This document shows positions 9,901 to 17,341 of a stretch of DNA of 64,000 bases, piece by piece. The DNA comes from Candidatus Saccharimonadota bacterium (lineage in GTDB: Bacteria; Patescibacteriota; Saccharimonadia; Saccharimonadales; Saccharimonadaceae). The notes beneath the pieces were generated by a model, which saw only the letters and a program-made list of their open reading frames with translations, searched no databases and had not been told where the DNA came from. Location: positions 38,281 through 102,280 of the forward strand of contig JAFZSN010000006.1 in the NCBI GenBank assembly GCA_017619315.1, read 5' to 3'. The number at the start of each line of letters is the position of its first letter. Position 1 is the first letter of the stretch. The position numbers and the translations under genes were made by a program.

Positions 9901-10137
9901 GTAAAGACTGGTAAGACCCCTGTTAAGGCTGCCCCCACTCATGATACCTCTGTTTCCGGGGACAAAAATGGTGTAGTTCCCGCCCCTGTTCGACCAGAGG
10001 TAGAATATCAGGAAAAAGACACTATCTCGATTCATCCGTCACACCACTCTCTACCCCTGTCCACCCCTGTTAAAAGGACTGAGGACTTCGCCGACAAAGA
10101 TAATTCAGTAGACGGATTCTTAAGCATTAAGCATTAA
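6946..10137 (+). CDS. VirD4/TraG-HerA-like type IV secretion ATPase
   Basis: 1063 residues. One N-terminal transmembrane segment (residues ~5-25) precedes a long membrane-proximal domain. An ATPase core follows with Walker A GQTGAGKS (about 415-422) and Walker B LYVDEFQNF (about 661-668), as in conjugative coupling proteins and HerA/VirB4-type motors. The last ~260 residues are a disordered tail rich in K, A, P and D with TPVK repeats. Such proteins usually pump DNA or protein across the membrane. No relaxase or other T4SS gene is adjacent, so here it is a lone motor. TAGAAT (6934-6939) lies 6 nt before the ATG, predicting a leaderless mRNA. Confidence 0.85.
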   Translation: MDAIIHFVLMPIFWIPVVGGLAYLTYRNYKKLNKLKVLNVDSVLLMLEIPKTNDKKELAAEQLFASLHGILRDKRELKNSGGVQEHLSFEIVATTGQIRFYVWVPKVLQSFVEGQIYSQYPTVQIYKMNEDYVDDRTKYPVCYSTELGLVDNEALPIKTFENFEVDPLAGITGTLAKLSPDNTEELWVQILTRPIPDDWHKDTTDKWIKRIKSGSKSLFSGNGIDWSWISEVFLALFRPPAGGTDSEVKIELSERDKNRIAKAEEKATKLGYEVKIRLVYLGQNETDAKLNMQALVGTFKQYNSTNLNGFRQLGGSFNKDDLDAYKMRQFSNRGFILNISELASVYHLPHTSVETPNIVWASSKTAEPPAKLPTITGNPETDANISAFGLTNFRGINHQFGLLRRDRSRHVYIIGQTGAGKSGLLELMALSDVFYNQGYCIIDPHGDFAIDNLRFVPESRIKDVVYFNPADTAFPVAFNPLEVSDPAKKPNICSEVIGVLKRMFGDSWGPRLEHILRYTLLALLDRPSTTLLDISRLLTDKDFRKETLEYCQDVTVLQFWKHEFGQWNEKQVNESIAPVLNKVGAFTANPIIRNIIGQEKSSFDIRKIMDEGKILVVNLSKGLIGEDNAGILGSFLVTKVQLAAMSRSDIDRIEDRRPFYLYVDEFQNFATESFSVILSEARKYGLNLTVANQYVAQMTDTVRDAVFGNVGTTISFRVSADDAPVLVKQFEPTFEESDIIQLNNRHFIISMIINGEKVPAFSATTLQIPDTPADNFDAIVAHSREYFARPRLEVEKEIRETIEQSEKYKRELSDSGRQPEPKLVIDTNEKPVFRPVNTRDDSRRSRDNSFSIHPEHKPNVRFVPTPQADLRKSGLSPNAAEGKERLGLKDLAKLVGAQGIDDSLEEKGKSAPGHKADSKKAANKANNNAFNKTADKAIDKPADKPSKNKKRNAKKRDAAARKGKKHSEKSSETPVVPSGEAKNAPVKTGKTPVKAAPTHDTSVSGDKNGVVPAPVRPEVEYQEKDTISIHPSHHSLPLSTPVKRTEDFADKDNSVDGFLSIKH

Positions 10138-10175
10138 AAGTAGAAATAAAAAGGAAAGAGCTAAGATTTAAAAAA

Positions 10176-10224
10176 GCCTTGGCAAAAAATGAACGCCAAG
10201 GCCCGAATGTTCGTGGGCCTTTCT
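10176..10224. terminator. Double hairpin terminator after the ATPase gene
   Basis: GCCTTGGC (10176-10183)/GCCAAGGC (10195-10202) is followed on the minus strand by a T6 run. GGCCC (10200-10204)/GGGCC (10215-10219) is followed on the plus strand by TTTCTTT. The two overlapping hairpins can stop transcription from both directions. Confidence 0.65.
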
Positions 10225-10362
10225 TTACATAGCTTTAACGTCGCACAATATGGATTTTAAGACATTATGCTTATGGTTAAAAGACGGTAACTTAATCGTC
10301 TTATATGGGGGTATATTTCTGGGTGGGCGGGAAATACTACATAATTGCATGATTCGTTGTTG

Positions 10363-10524
10363 TTTTGCTACACATATTTTTAGTAGTTGGACTTAAAATT
10401 TTAAGCACGTCATACACTGGGCGTCCGGGAAAGTTTGCCTTGTGGCAACTTTCTCGGCGCCGTCAGGAATATACGTGTTAAAATTTTAAATCATTTTACA
10501 CTACTAAAAATACGCATAGCAAAA
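10363..10524. repeat. Long imperfect hairpin (~160 nt)
   Basis: The outer arms are 10363-10387 and 10500-10524 (TTTTGCTA...TAGTAGT with its complement, 3 mismatches). The middle arms are 10393-10409 and 10474-10489 around TTAAAATTTTAA. A GC-rich apical stem pairs 10420-10439 with 10444-10461 across a TTGT loop. No ORF with an SD is present. It could be a folded RNA on either strand or a MITE-like element. It lies in a gene-free region between converging genes. Confidence 0.6.
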
Positions 10525-10618
10525 CCATAACAATTCGCTTTACAACATAACTGGAGTCTTGTAGGATTCACAACGGGCCAAATCATTTTTATTTTCTATA
10601 AGCCTTAGTTTTTAGCTA

Positions 10619-10790
10619 CCCCTGTTAAATGCCGCTTTTTGTGGGTTTTTGACCGGATTTTTGTCGATTTGACATTTCCCCACTTTATTTCCCTATTATG
10701 TGTTTTCCCCTGTTATTTTCTATATATTTCCCCACTTTATATATACGCCTTTCCTAAAAACCGAACTAAAACCGAACGGGAATAGGGCAT
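10619..10790. repeat. Cluster of short repeated motifs in the gene-free region
   Basis: Direct copies of ATTTCCCCACTTTAT (near 10675 and 10727), CCCCTGTT (10619-10626, 10707-10714) and AAAACCGAAC (two near 10758-10780) crowd this stretch. Similar CCGAAC and CCCCTGTT words recur at 18626-18690. No gene is visible. The function could be protein binding, or it may be a degraded repeat. Confidence 0.4.
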
Positions 10791-10852
10791 TATTGGAACT
10801 GCACTTAGGCTCTTTTTTCCCTGTTACATTAGGGGTAGTATTTAGCAAAAAT

Positions 10853-10880
10853 ACCACCCCTGTTAGTACAGGGGTGGTTT
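10853..10880. terminator. Bidirectional terminator containing CCCCTGTT
   Basis: ACCACCCCTGT (10853-10863) pairs perfectly with ACAGGGGTGGT (10868-10878). On the minus strand it is followed by ATTTTTG. It lies directly after the last codon of the ftsQ-like gene and closes the leftward division operon. Confidence 0.75.
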
Positions 10881-10890
10881 GGTTCCCTTT

Positions 10891-11496
10891 TTAGCGCCAG
10901 AAGGCGCGGCCGTCGATGCGTACGTCGATGTATTCGAACTCGGTTTTCCCCTGTTCGTCGAGGTAGCGAAGCATGCGATCGGCGTCTTCAACAGATACGC
11001 CGGCGCCGCGGTCAGTGATCATTTTAAAGTAGCCATTGTAGCCGTCTAGGTAGAAGTGGATCTCCCGGATGCTGCCGACTGGGATAACCGCCCTGATTGG
11101 CTTGTAGTCTTTTTCTTTGAAGGCAGTTTCGACCTGGCCGATGTATTCTTTCATGTGGCTGGTGATTTTGTCGTTGGATGACGAGGATTCATCGATAATC
11201 TCAATGGTTGGGTTGTAAGTGACAACGTACTCGCTAGGAGCGGGGGCAGAAGAATCTCCTCCGCCGCTGACGAATGTAATGACTAGTACGACAACAACGG
11301 CGACAAACACAGCAAAAAGAATAATCGAAGTGGTGACCCGCAGGGTCTTTTTGTGCTTGTCTTTTTTGCGAGCAGCGGCGCGCTCGTTGGCTGTTTCTAA
11401 ACGTTCGCGTTTAGCGCCAATAGTACGACCTTGCCTCAAGGTAGACTTCTTGTGCTCGCGGCGACTAACGAGTTTAGGCTGGCCACCCTCATTCAT
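10891..11496 (-). CDS. FtsQ/DivIB-like cell-division protein (divergent)
   Basis: 201 residues: a basic cytoplasmic N-terminus (~50 residues), one transmembrane segment (ITSIILFAVFVAVVVVLVI region, ~53-76), then a short extracytoplasmic domain. The end, EYIDVRIDGRAFW, matches the terminal beta-strand of FtsQ. The position after murG is where ftsQ normally lies in division clusters. The POTRA part seems shortened, since the whole protein is ~50 residues shorter than typical FtsQ. It probably tethers the divisome complex. The call rests on topology, C-terminal motif and synteny. It starts 1 bp after the murG stop. Confidence 0.6.
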   Translation of the reverse strand: MNEGGQPKLVSRREHKKSTLRQGRTIGAKRERLETANERAAARKKDKHKKTLRVTTSIILFAVFVAVVVVLVITFVSGGGDSSAPAPSEYVVTYNPTIEIIDESSSSNDKITSHMKEYIGQVETAFKEKDYKPIRAVIPVGSIREIHFYLDGYNGYFKMITDRGAGVSVEDADRMLRYLDEQGKTEFEYIDVRIDGRAFWR

Positions 11497-11497
11497 G

Positions 11498-12727
11498 CTA
11501 GGAGGCCTCTCCTAGGACAATGTCAGCAAGCAAAGCGGCGGATTCGGGCTTGGCTCTTTCGTGTAAGCGGTCTGCCATGTCAGCACGGAGACGTGGCGAG
11601 CGGACGAGACGATGGATTTCGCTTAGCAAGAGCTCTGGCTTTTCGATCATTTTGGAATCCATGATGACGGAGGCGGCTTCCTGCTTTTCAAGCTGTTCGG
11701 CGTTTTTGACTTGGTGGCTACCCGGTAAGCGTTCAAACGGAACCAAGATGACAGCTTTTTTGAGCGCAGCTAGCTCGGCAATAGTAGTAGCGCCAGCGCG
11801 AGACACGATGACGTCTGCGGCGCCCATTAATTCGTTCATTGTGGTGTTAAATTCCCACATGCGGAAGTTTGATTCGAGACTGGCTTTGTCCCAGTTTTCG
11901 TATTTTTTGAGGTCCACCATATTCTCGTAGTGCTTGCGACCAGCAACGAGGCCGACGGAAGTGAATTTAAGCAACTCCGGTAAAATGGTGCGGGTGGCTT
12001 CATTTAAATTCTCGGAGCCCTGAGAGCCACCAGTAATGACAACCAAAGGCTTTTCGGAATTAAAAGAAAAGGCTTTTTTGAGAGAAATCTGCTTGGTAGG
12101 GCTGACAGATTTGAAATCGTTGGAGATTGGAATGCCGGTCCAGACGTAGTTGGGGTGTTTTTCCTTAACCTCTTCTGACAAAGGCATACCGAAAGCGACT
12201 TTCTTGGCGTGGCGAATCAGGATGCGGTTTGCGAGTCCGAGAGTGGAATCGGATTCGTGGATGACGTAAGGGATCCTAAAAACCCTTGCCGCTAGACCGA
12301 CTGGTAAGCAGACAAAGCCGCCCTTCAAAAACATGACGTTTGGGCGATGAGATTTCGGGATTAGACGGAAGAATGCTGTAAATAGGCCAAAAATGAAGCC
12401 GAAGAAACCGACGATGTTGCCAAAAATAAAATCCTTCAATGTAACATCAAAATGGACAAAATAATCTTTGAATTTCCAGTTAGAATAGCGGTGAAATTTA
12501 CCGGCCGGAATACGACGCACGCGAATATATGGAGTCTTTTTGCGACGCTCTTCTTCGCCCCATTCTACGCCAAGCTCAGTAGTGAGTTTGGTGACATTTT
12601 TGTAATATTTGAAATCTGTCCAGAATTCAACGCCCGCGCGGGGCTTTTTTTCTAATATCTCATGAACTACGGCGACGGCTGGAGTTATGTGACCCCCGGA
12701 CCCGCCCCCGACTACTAATATCTTCAT
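11498..12727 (-). CDS. murG: MurG, UDP-GlcNAc:lipid I N-acetylglucosaminyltransferase
   Basis: Adds GlcNAc to lipid I to make lipid II at the inner face of the membrane. The 409-residue GT28 enzyme begins MKILVVGGGSGGHITPAVAV (donor/acceptor glycine loop). It carries GGSQGSENLNEA and SRAGATTIAELAAL in the C-terminal UDP-GlcNAc domain. It is ~50 residues longer than typical because of an insertion near residues 60-125 that includes a hydrophobic stretch (IFGNIVGFFGFIFGLFTAFF), perhaps for membrane contact. The start overlaps ftsW by 68 bp, so translation is coupled. Confidence 0.95.
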   Translation of the reverse strand: MKILVVGGGSGGHITPAVAVVHEILEKKPRAGVEFWTDFKYYKNVTKLTTELGVEWGEEERRKKTPYIRVRRIPAGKFHRYSNWKFKDYFVHFDVTLKDFIFGNIVGFFGFIFGLFTAFFRLIPKSHRPNVMFLKGGFVCLPVGLAARVFRIPYVIHESDSTLGLANRILIRHAKKVAFGMPLSEEVKEKHPNYVWTGIPISNDFKSVSPTKQISLKKAFSFNSEKPLVVITGGSQGSENLNEATRTILPELLKFTSVGLVAGRKHYENMVDLKKYENWDKASLESNFRMWEFNTTMNELMGAADVIVSRAGATTIAELAALKKAVILVPFERLPGSHQVKNAEQLEKQEAASVIMDSKMIEKPELLLSEIHRLVRSPRLRADMADRLHERAKPESAALLADIVLGEAS

Positions 12728-13889
12728 TCTTTATTACCTCTCTACTAGTATAACACGAAAGTTGCAAAACGAGGCCAATTGCAAAGGCGATGAAGACCAT
12801 ACTGGTGCCACCATACGAGATCAATGGCAGCGTAATACCAGTGACGGGCACTAGGCCAGTCATGGCCATGACATTAACCACTACGCCGGCTAAGAACCAG
12901 CAAAAGACGCCAACTACAATCAAACGATCGTCGTCCGCTCTGGTGTATTCAGCAACTTTCAGCATGCGAAGAAGTATAGCTACGAAGACTACTAAAATCA
13001 AGAATAGACCAATAAAGCCAAAGGTCTCGCCCATAATAGCAAAGACTGAGTCGTTAATTGACTCTGGCAAATAACCAGTGGCCTGAACCGAGTTGCCGAT
13101 CCCGACGCCAAAAAGCCCGCCGGTGCCGATAGCTAGCATGGCGTTGTCTACATGGTAGGTTGAGTCGGTTGATTCTCCGTTGGTTAAGGTGGTAATCCAG
13201 GCATCAACACGCTCCATACGGTGAGACGAAGTAACCACGGCGCCAACTGAAACACCCAGGACTAAAACTAGCATAATCAAATATTGACTAACCGGGATAC
13301 CGGAAACAAGTAACGTGCCAAATATAATCGCAATAAGTGTTACACCGGTGCCAAGGTCACCCTGAGCAATAACAACAAAGAATAATGACAGGCCGCACAC
13401 GATGAGGAGCGGAAGCCAGAACTCTTTCCATTTACCGAGGTTGCCCTCTTCTTTTTTGCGGGAAAGAAAATCTGCAAGATAAACGACTAGAGCAAGTTTG
13501 ACGATTTCTGCGGGTTGGAAGCTAAAACCACCGAGGTTAAACCAACGACACTCGCCTAGTTCGCATTTGGCTAGGCTAGATCCCGCCAAAGAGAGTACCC
13601 ATAGAAGAGCGGAAAGGATTAATGCAACAATCATGAAAGGCTTAGCGTATTTCTTGACGTATTTAGCCGGAATCCATTTGAAGGCAGCAAAGAAAGCTAT
13701 CAGAGACAAAGCGATTGAACGGAGTTGCCCGAGAAAGAAATAGTTAGACTCGTAATCAGTGCCGTAGGTGTTGTTCAGAACGTTGGCGCGCATAGGACCA
13801 ATGGCGTAAATGATAATTAAGCCGAGAGCCATTAAGGCTAGCGTCGCAAAAAGTATTACGAGGTCTGATTTATGTTTGCGATTCATCAT
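12660..13889 (-). CDS. ftsW: FtsW, SEDS-family septal peptidoglycan polymerase
   Basis: 409 residues with about ten transmembrane segments. It polymerises lipid II with a partner class B PBP at the septum. SEDS signatures are visible: GGLFGVGIGNSVQATGYLPE, and GLVPVTGITLPLISYGGTSM near the end. The serine/arginine-rich cytoplasmic tail (RGRVRGSHNSSRRRSS) is encoded in the region shared with murG. The ATG overlaps the mraY stop by 4 bp and is preceded by GGGTGG. Confidence 0.93.
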   Translation of the reverse strand: MMNRKHKSDLVILFATLALMALGLIIIYAIGPMRANVLNNTYGTDYESNYFFLGQLRSIALSLIAFFAAFKWIPAKYVKKYAKPFMIVALILSALLWVLSLAGSSLAKCELGECRWFNLGGFSFQPAEIVKLALVVYLADFLSRKKEEGNLGKWKEFWLPLLIVCGLSLFFVVIAQGDLGTGVTLIAIIFGTLLVSGIPVSQYLIMLVLVLGVSVGAVVTSSHRMERVDAWITTLTNGESTDSTYHVDNAMLAIGTGGLFGVGIGNSVQATGYLPESINDSVFAIMGETFGFIGLFLILVVFVAILLRMLKVAEYTRADDDRLIVVGVFCWFLAGVVVNVMAMTGLVPVTGITLPLISYGGTSMVFIAFAIGLVLQLSCYTSREVIKNEDISSRGRVRGSHNSSRRRSS

Positions 13890-14908
13890 ATGATGCCACC
13901 CGTTGCAGCGATAAAGATACCGATAATGGCAAAGACGCCGGCAACGATCCAGAAGCGCATGACGATTTTAGCTTCACCCCAACCGATAGCTTCGAGATGG
14001 TGGTGGAGTGGTGCGGAAATAAAGATTTTGCGATGGAAAAGCTTTTTGGAAGTAAGCTGGAGGAGTGATGAACCAGCTTCAATAACGAATGGTAGACCGA
14101 TGATAGGTAGAAGCAAGAATGCATTAGTCATCATAGCTACAACGCCTAATCCAGCGCCGAGAGCAAATGAACCGGTGTCGCCCATCATGAAACGAGCAGG
14201 TGGGACGTTGAACCAAATATACGAAAGCAACCAACCGACGACGGTAAGACAGAAGCCAAACAGAAGGATGTTGCCCTGAAGAAGGGCGATGATACCATAT
14301 GAGCCGTAGGCGATCATGGCGAGGCCACCAGAAAGGCCGTCTAGGCCATCAGAAATATTGACGGCGTTCGATGTGGCAACCACGGCAAAGGCGAAAATGA
14401 TCGTCATCCAAACTACACCAACGTTAAAGTCTCCTATAAATGGCACCCTGATGTCGGTCCAACCAAGTTTAACCGAGAAGAACCAACCAAGCAGTAATCC
14501 AACAATGGTGATAAGGGCAAATTTAACTGGACCGCGAAGGCCAGCTGCACCGCGACCAGAGCCAAAAATGTTAATAACGTCATCAATGACGCCGACAAGT
14601 GCACCGCCAAGAAAACCGACGAGCGGTAGCCAAGTTTGGCCACGATCGAAATTAAATACCCAGGTAACAACCGTTACGGCGATAACACCAATAAGGCCGG
14701 CCATGGTCGGGAAAGCGTGGTTGAATTTGTGAGCATGGAGCTTGCTCATGATCGGTAGAGCTTTACCGTCAACCGTGGTTTTCTTTTGCTTTTTCCAGAA
14801 TTTGTACTTGTATGCAACGTGTGTATAAAACGGAGTTAGAGCCATAGACAGCAAAAATCCGGTTAGTGCTAAGAGTAATCCGTGAAAAATCTCGTCATTT
14901 AATGCCAT
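13886..14908 (-). CDS. mraY: MraY, phospho-N-acetylmuramoyl-pentapeptide transferase
   Basis: Makes lipid I on the cytoplasmic membrane face. 340 residues, multi-spanning. Hallmarks are KKTTVDGKALP-type early residues, DDVINIFG, NAVNISDGLDGLSGG (the catalytic Asp/Asn loop) and HHHLEAIGW. I chose the ATG at 14908 (MALNDEIFHG): TATAAT lies at 14915-14920, exactly 6 nt upstream, inside the end of the PBP gene. An upstream in-frame ATG at 14926 would span this box. This gives the second half of the cluster its own leaderless promoter. Confidence 0.95.
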   Translation of the reverse strand: MALNDEIFHGLLLALTGFLLSMALTPFYTHVAYKYKFWKKQKKTTVDGKALPIMSKLHAHKFNHAFPTMAGLIGVIAVTVVTWVFNFDRGQTWLPLVGFLGGALVGVIDDVINIFGSGRGAAGLRGPVKFALITIVGLLLGWFFSVKLGWTDIRVPFIGDFNVGVVWMTIIFAFAVVATSNAVNISDGLDGLSGGLAMIAYGSYGIIALLQGNILLFGFCLTVVGWLLSYIWFNVPPARFMMGDTGSFALGAGLGVVAMMTNAFLLLPIIGLPFVIEAGSSLLQLTSKKLFHRKIFISAPLHHHLEAIGWGEAKIVMRFWIVAGVFAIIGIFIAATGGII

Positions 14909-14914
14909 ATCCAT

Positions 14915-14920
14915 ATTATA
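14915..14920 (-). promoter_or_regulatory. Internal -10 box for leaderless mraY
   Basis: TATAAT read on the minus strand, 6 nt before the mraY ATG. The box lies around the stop codon of the upstream PBP gene. It would uncouple mraY-ftsW-murG-ftsQ from the rsmH-ftsL-ftsI half. Confidence 0.6.
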
Positions 14921-16667
14921 CCGCACCTGGCTTTATTTTCATATAATCGATTAGGTAATTTGAAAGCGTGTCAAAAAGGTCCATAGCGTCGCTACTACTG
15001 ATGCTCTTTCCTTCCCCCCACATTTTGGTCATGATAATATATTCTGGCATTTCGCCGCTTGTAGCCACAAAGCCGATATAGGAACCGACTAGCTCGGAGA
15101 AAGAGTCGTCATAGGCGCCATCTCGGACAACCTGGGCGGTACCGGATTTACCACCAACGTCGTAGCCGGCGCGATCGATGCCGCCACGTTTCTTGTAGCT
15201 ACGGTTGTTAATGAGCATTTCACGCATCATGGCGGAGGTTTCGTCGGTGAGGATTTTGTCTTCGACTTTTTCGGTACTATCAATGATTTCTTTGTTTGAT
15301 TCGACGTCGGCGAGGACGGACGGCGTACGCCAAGTACCGCCGTTCACGACGGCTGAGAATGCGGTGGCGGTTTGAAGCATGGTGATACTGAGGTTCTGTC
15401 CGAAAGTGAGGTTGGCATAGGTGGAATCGCGGCCCCAGCCTTCGTTTGGATCAGGGATGAAACCTTCGGCTTCGGCTAACTCTACGCCAGTAACGTGGCC
15501 AAGGCGGAATTTATTGTAGTAGTAGTCAAATAGCTTTTCCCTGCCTTGTTGGTTGATGCGGGAGGGATCGTCACCGAGGAGTTTGAGCGCATAAATTGAG
15601 CCAGTGTTTAAGGACCAATACAGAGCGTCACGCATAGTAAGCGTGCCGTAAAGTTTGCTACGCTGCTCGGCGTTCCAAATTTTCCATTCGTCGACAATTT
15701 CGTAGTGCTGGTTAAAGTAGGTGGTGTCTGGGGTCATTTTACCCTCGTTGATGGCGGCAGAAAAAGCGAAGTTTTTACAGATAGAAGCCGGCTCGTATGG
15801 GATGTCGGTAACGTAGTTATTGAAGGCGGCGGCATCTTTGACGTTGCTGTAATTGTTTGGATCATAGTTTGGAAGATTGGCCATAGTGAGGATTTTGCCG
15901 GTGTTTGGGTCCATAACAAGGACAGATGCGTTGGTGGCGGCGGTTTTATCGATAGCTTCCGCAGTCAGTTCTTCGATGCCCTTCTCGAGGCTACGGTCGA
16001 TACTGAGGACGATATTTGCGCCGTCACTCGCGGGGATTTTGATATTATCGGTGCCGATTGAGAGAGCGACGTTGTTAACGTCTGAAGTGGTCTTAATGAG
16101 GCCGTCTTTACCAGCTAAGGCCTCATTTAGCGAGCCTTCGACGCCGTACTGCCCAAGACCTTCGTTGTTGACGAAGCCGAGCAGGCCCGAGGCGAATTCG
16201 CCTTCGGGGTAAACGCGCTGGTTGTTTTTCTTGAGCCAAATGGCGGGGATTTCGGATTTTGCGATTTCCTCGGCGGTCTCACGCGGGACGTTTTTGGCGA
16301 TAATGGCATAGCGTAATCCTTCCTGGTTATAAACTTCGTCTAGATTTGCCACTTGATAGTCCTTAGCGTAAGTGTTCATAACTTTTTCGGCATCCTCTTT
16401 TTTGGTGACGGTTGGGTCGATCACTATCTGATAGGCGGCCTGGTTCAGTACGACCGCAACCGGCTCGTCGTGGTCCATCATATAGATTTCGCCACGTTTT
16501 GCGGTGATGGTTTCGAGGAGCGTGTGCTGCTCGTTGGCTTTGGCCACCCACGCATCGTGCTCAAAAATTTGGATGAAAAATAGTCGCGCAGTGATAATCA
16601 CCAAAGCGACTAAGGTAATATTTCGTAAAATAGTTAATCTGTGTTTGACTTGTTTATTCTGTGGCAT
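14916..16667 (-). CDS. FtsI/PBP2b-like class B penicillin-binding protein
   Basis: Septal D,D-transpeptidase that cross-links peptidoglycan with FtsW. 583 residues from the ATG at 16667 (MPQNKQVKHR). One N-terminal transmembrane helix is followed by a dimerisation domain with RGEIYMMD. The transpeptidase domain has SxxK as SICK in EPASICKNF (about residue 294), SxN as SLN (about 350) and KSGT in VGGKSGTAQV (about 508). The usual motif around the active serine is EPGSTFK, so Ile-Cys at SxxK is unusual. An upstream ATG at 16703 exists but overlaps ftsL further. The 16667 start has AGG upstream and overlaps ftsL by 14 bp. Confidence 0.92.
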   Translation of the reverse strand: MPQNKQVKHRLTILRNITLVALVIITARLFFIQIFEHDAWVAKANEQHTLLETITAKRGEIYMMDHDEPVAVVLNQAAYQIVIDPTVTKKEDAEKVMNTYAKDYQVANLDEVYNQEGLRYAIIAKNVPRETAEEIAKSEIPAIWLKKNNQRVYPEGEFASGLLGFVNNEGLGQYGVEGSLNEALAGKDGLIKTTSDVNNVALSIGTDNIKIPASDGANIVLSIDRSLEKGIEELTAEAIDKTAATNASVLVMDPNTGKILTMANLPNYDPNNYSNVKDAAAFNNYVTDIPYEPASICKNFAFSAAINEGKMTPDTTYFNQHYEIVDEWKIWNAEQRSKLYGTLTMRDALYWSLNTGSIYALKLLGDDPSRINQQGREKLFDYYYNKFRLGHVTGVELAEAEGFIPDPNEGWGRDSTYANLTFGQNLSITMLQTATAFSAVVNGGTWRTPSVLADVESNKEIIDSTEKVEDKILTDETSAMMREMLINNRSYKKRGGIDRAGYDVGGKSGTAQVVRDGAYDDSFSELVGSYIGFVATSGEMPEYIIMTKMWGEGKSISSSDAMDLFDTLSNYLIDYMKIKPGAV

Positions 16668-17001
16668 AACCTGATACCGTAGCATGCTCCATGTTGGCCG
16701 CAACGGTACTGTTTTTTGCTGTGGCCACCGAGTTAAGACGTGCCCTTTCTACTGCGAGATCATCTTTTTTGACGTTCATTTCGGTAATTTCGGATTCAAC
16801 GGAGGAAATTTCGTAATCAAAGCTGGTGGCTTTGGTGCCTTCAGCGACATAAATAAGCCCAAAAACGAGGGTAAGCATACAAATAATAGCGATCTGAGAG
16901 ATGGAACCAAGGCTGCGCTTGGTATGACGGACTGTGTTTCGATTTCTGACAAAGCTCTGAGACATGGGCTCTCTTCTTGTCACGTAGGTTTGATTAAACA
17001 T
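16654..17001 (-). CDS. FtsL-like division protein
   Basis: 115 residues: a basic N-terminus, a single transmembrane helix (IAIICMLTLVFGLIYVA, ~37-55) and an extracytoplasmic heptad-like coiled coil. This is the FtsL/DivIC plan. The position between rsmH and the class B PBP gene is the standard ftsL position. FtsL links FtsQ/FtsB to FtsWI. The primary sequence is too divergent to call on motifs alone. GAGG lies ~11 nt before the ATG at 17001. A second ATG 12 codons in (MSQSFVRN) is possible. Confidence 0.75.
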   Translation of the reverse strand: MFNQTYVTRREPMSQSFVRNRNTVRHTKRSLGSISQIAIICMLTLVFGLIYVAEGTKATSFDYEISSVESEITEMNVKKDDLAVERARLNSVATAKNSTVAANMEHATVSGYATE

Positions 17002-17067
17002 TTTTGATTTTTCCTCGCTTATTGTTTATTTTTATTTTTTATCAATTCTTTTTATTCTTGTCTTAGT

Positions 17068-17244
17068 CCGGGGGCTTTTCAAAAGCAGAGCTATAAGTAA
17101 CTTTTGATAGTGTCCCCGGGAAGGTCATACATGTTTCACACACTCTGTGAAAACTCTTTTTGGCGGACCACACTCTGGTCCATGTCAGCTAGTCCCGGAA
17201 TACTCTCGGGCTCGTGTTAACTCACCCGAGAGCTAAGGGGGAGA
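17068..17244 (-). ncRNA. Structured intercistronic RNA between rsmH and ftsL
   Basis: Read on the minus strand this gap folds into consecutive hairpins. GCTAGTC...GACTAGC surrounds GCTCTCGGG/CCCGAGAG (17203-17233). GGACCA-GAGTG-TGGTCC lies at 17165-17181, TTTCACA-GAGTG-TGTGAAA at 17134-17152, and a CCGGGG/CCCCCGG stem at 17068-17119. Two hairpins share the loop GAGTG closed by CA/TG. The linker CATGTATGACCTT (17121-17133) also occurs in the ncRNA at 48.1 kb. I see no independent promoter and no T-run. It may be a processing or regulatory element within the division operon mRNA. Confidence 0.6.
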
Positions 17245-17310
17245 CTAGCGGAAATTTACCTTAACAGTTTGTTTGCGGGACTTGTTCGCAACAACGATTT
17301 GTTTTGGCAT
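17245..17310 (-). CDS. 21-residue basic peptide downstream of rsmH
   Basis: Small ORF with a perfect SD: AGGAGG, four bases, ATG at 17310. It encodes a 21-residue peptide with net positive charge (begins MPKQIVVANKSR, ends TVKVNFR) and stops with TAG directly before the structured RNA. The QTVKVNFR end faintly resembles the TVKL core of the two antisense-paired peptides at 25.3 and 34.2 kb. The similarity is too short to prove kinship. It could also be a leader peptide for the RNA fold that follows. Confidence 0.45.
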   Translation of the reverse strand: MPKQIVVANKSRKQTVKVNFR

Positions 17311-17341
17311 TTTGCCTCCTTTTTTTATGTTTTTATTTTTA

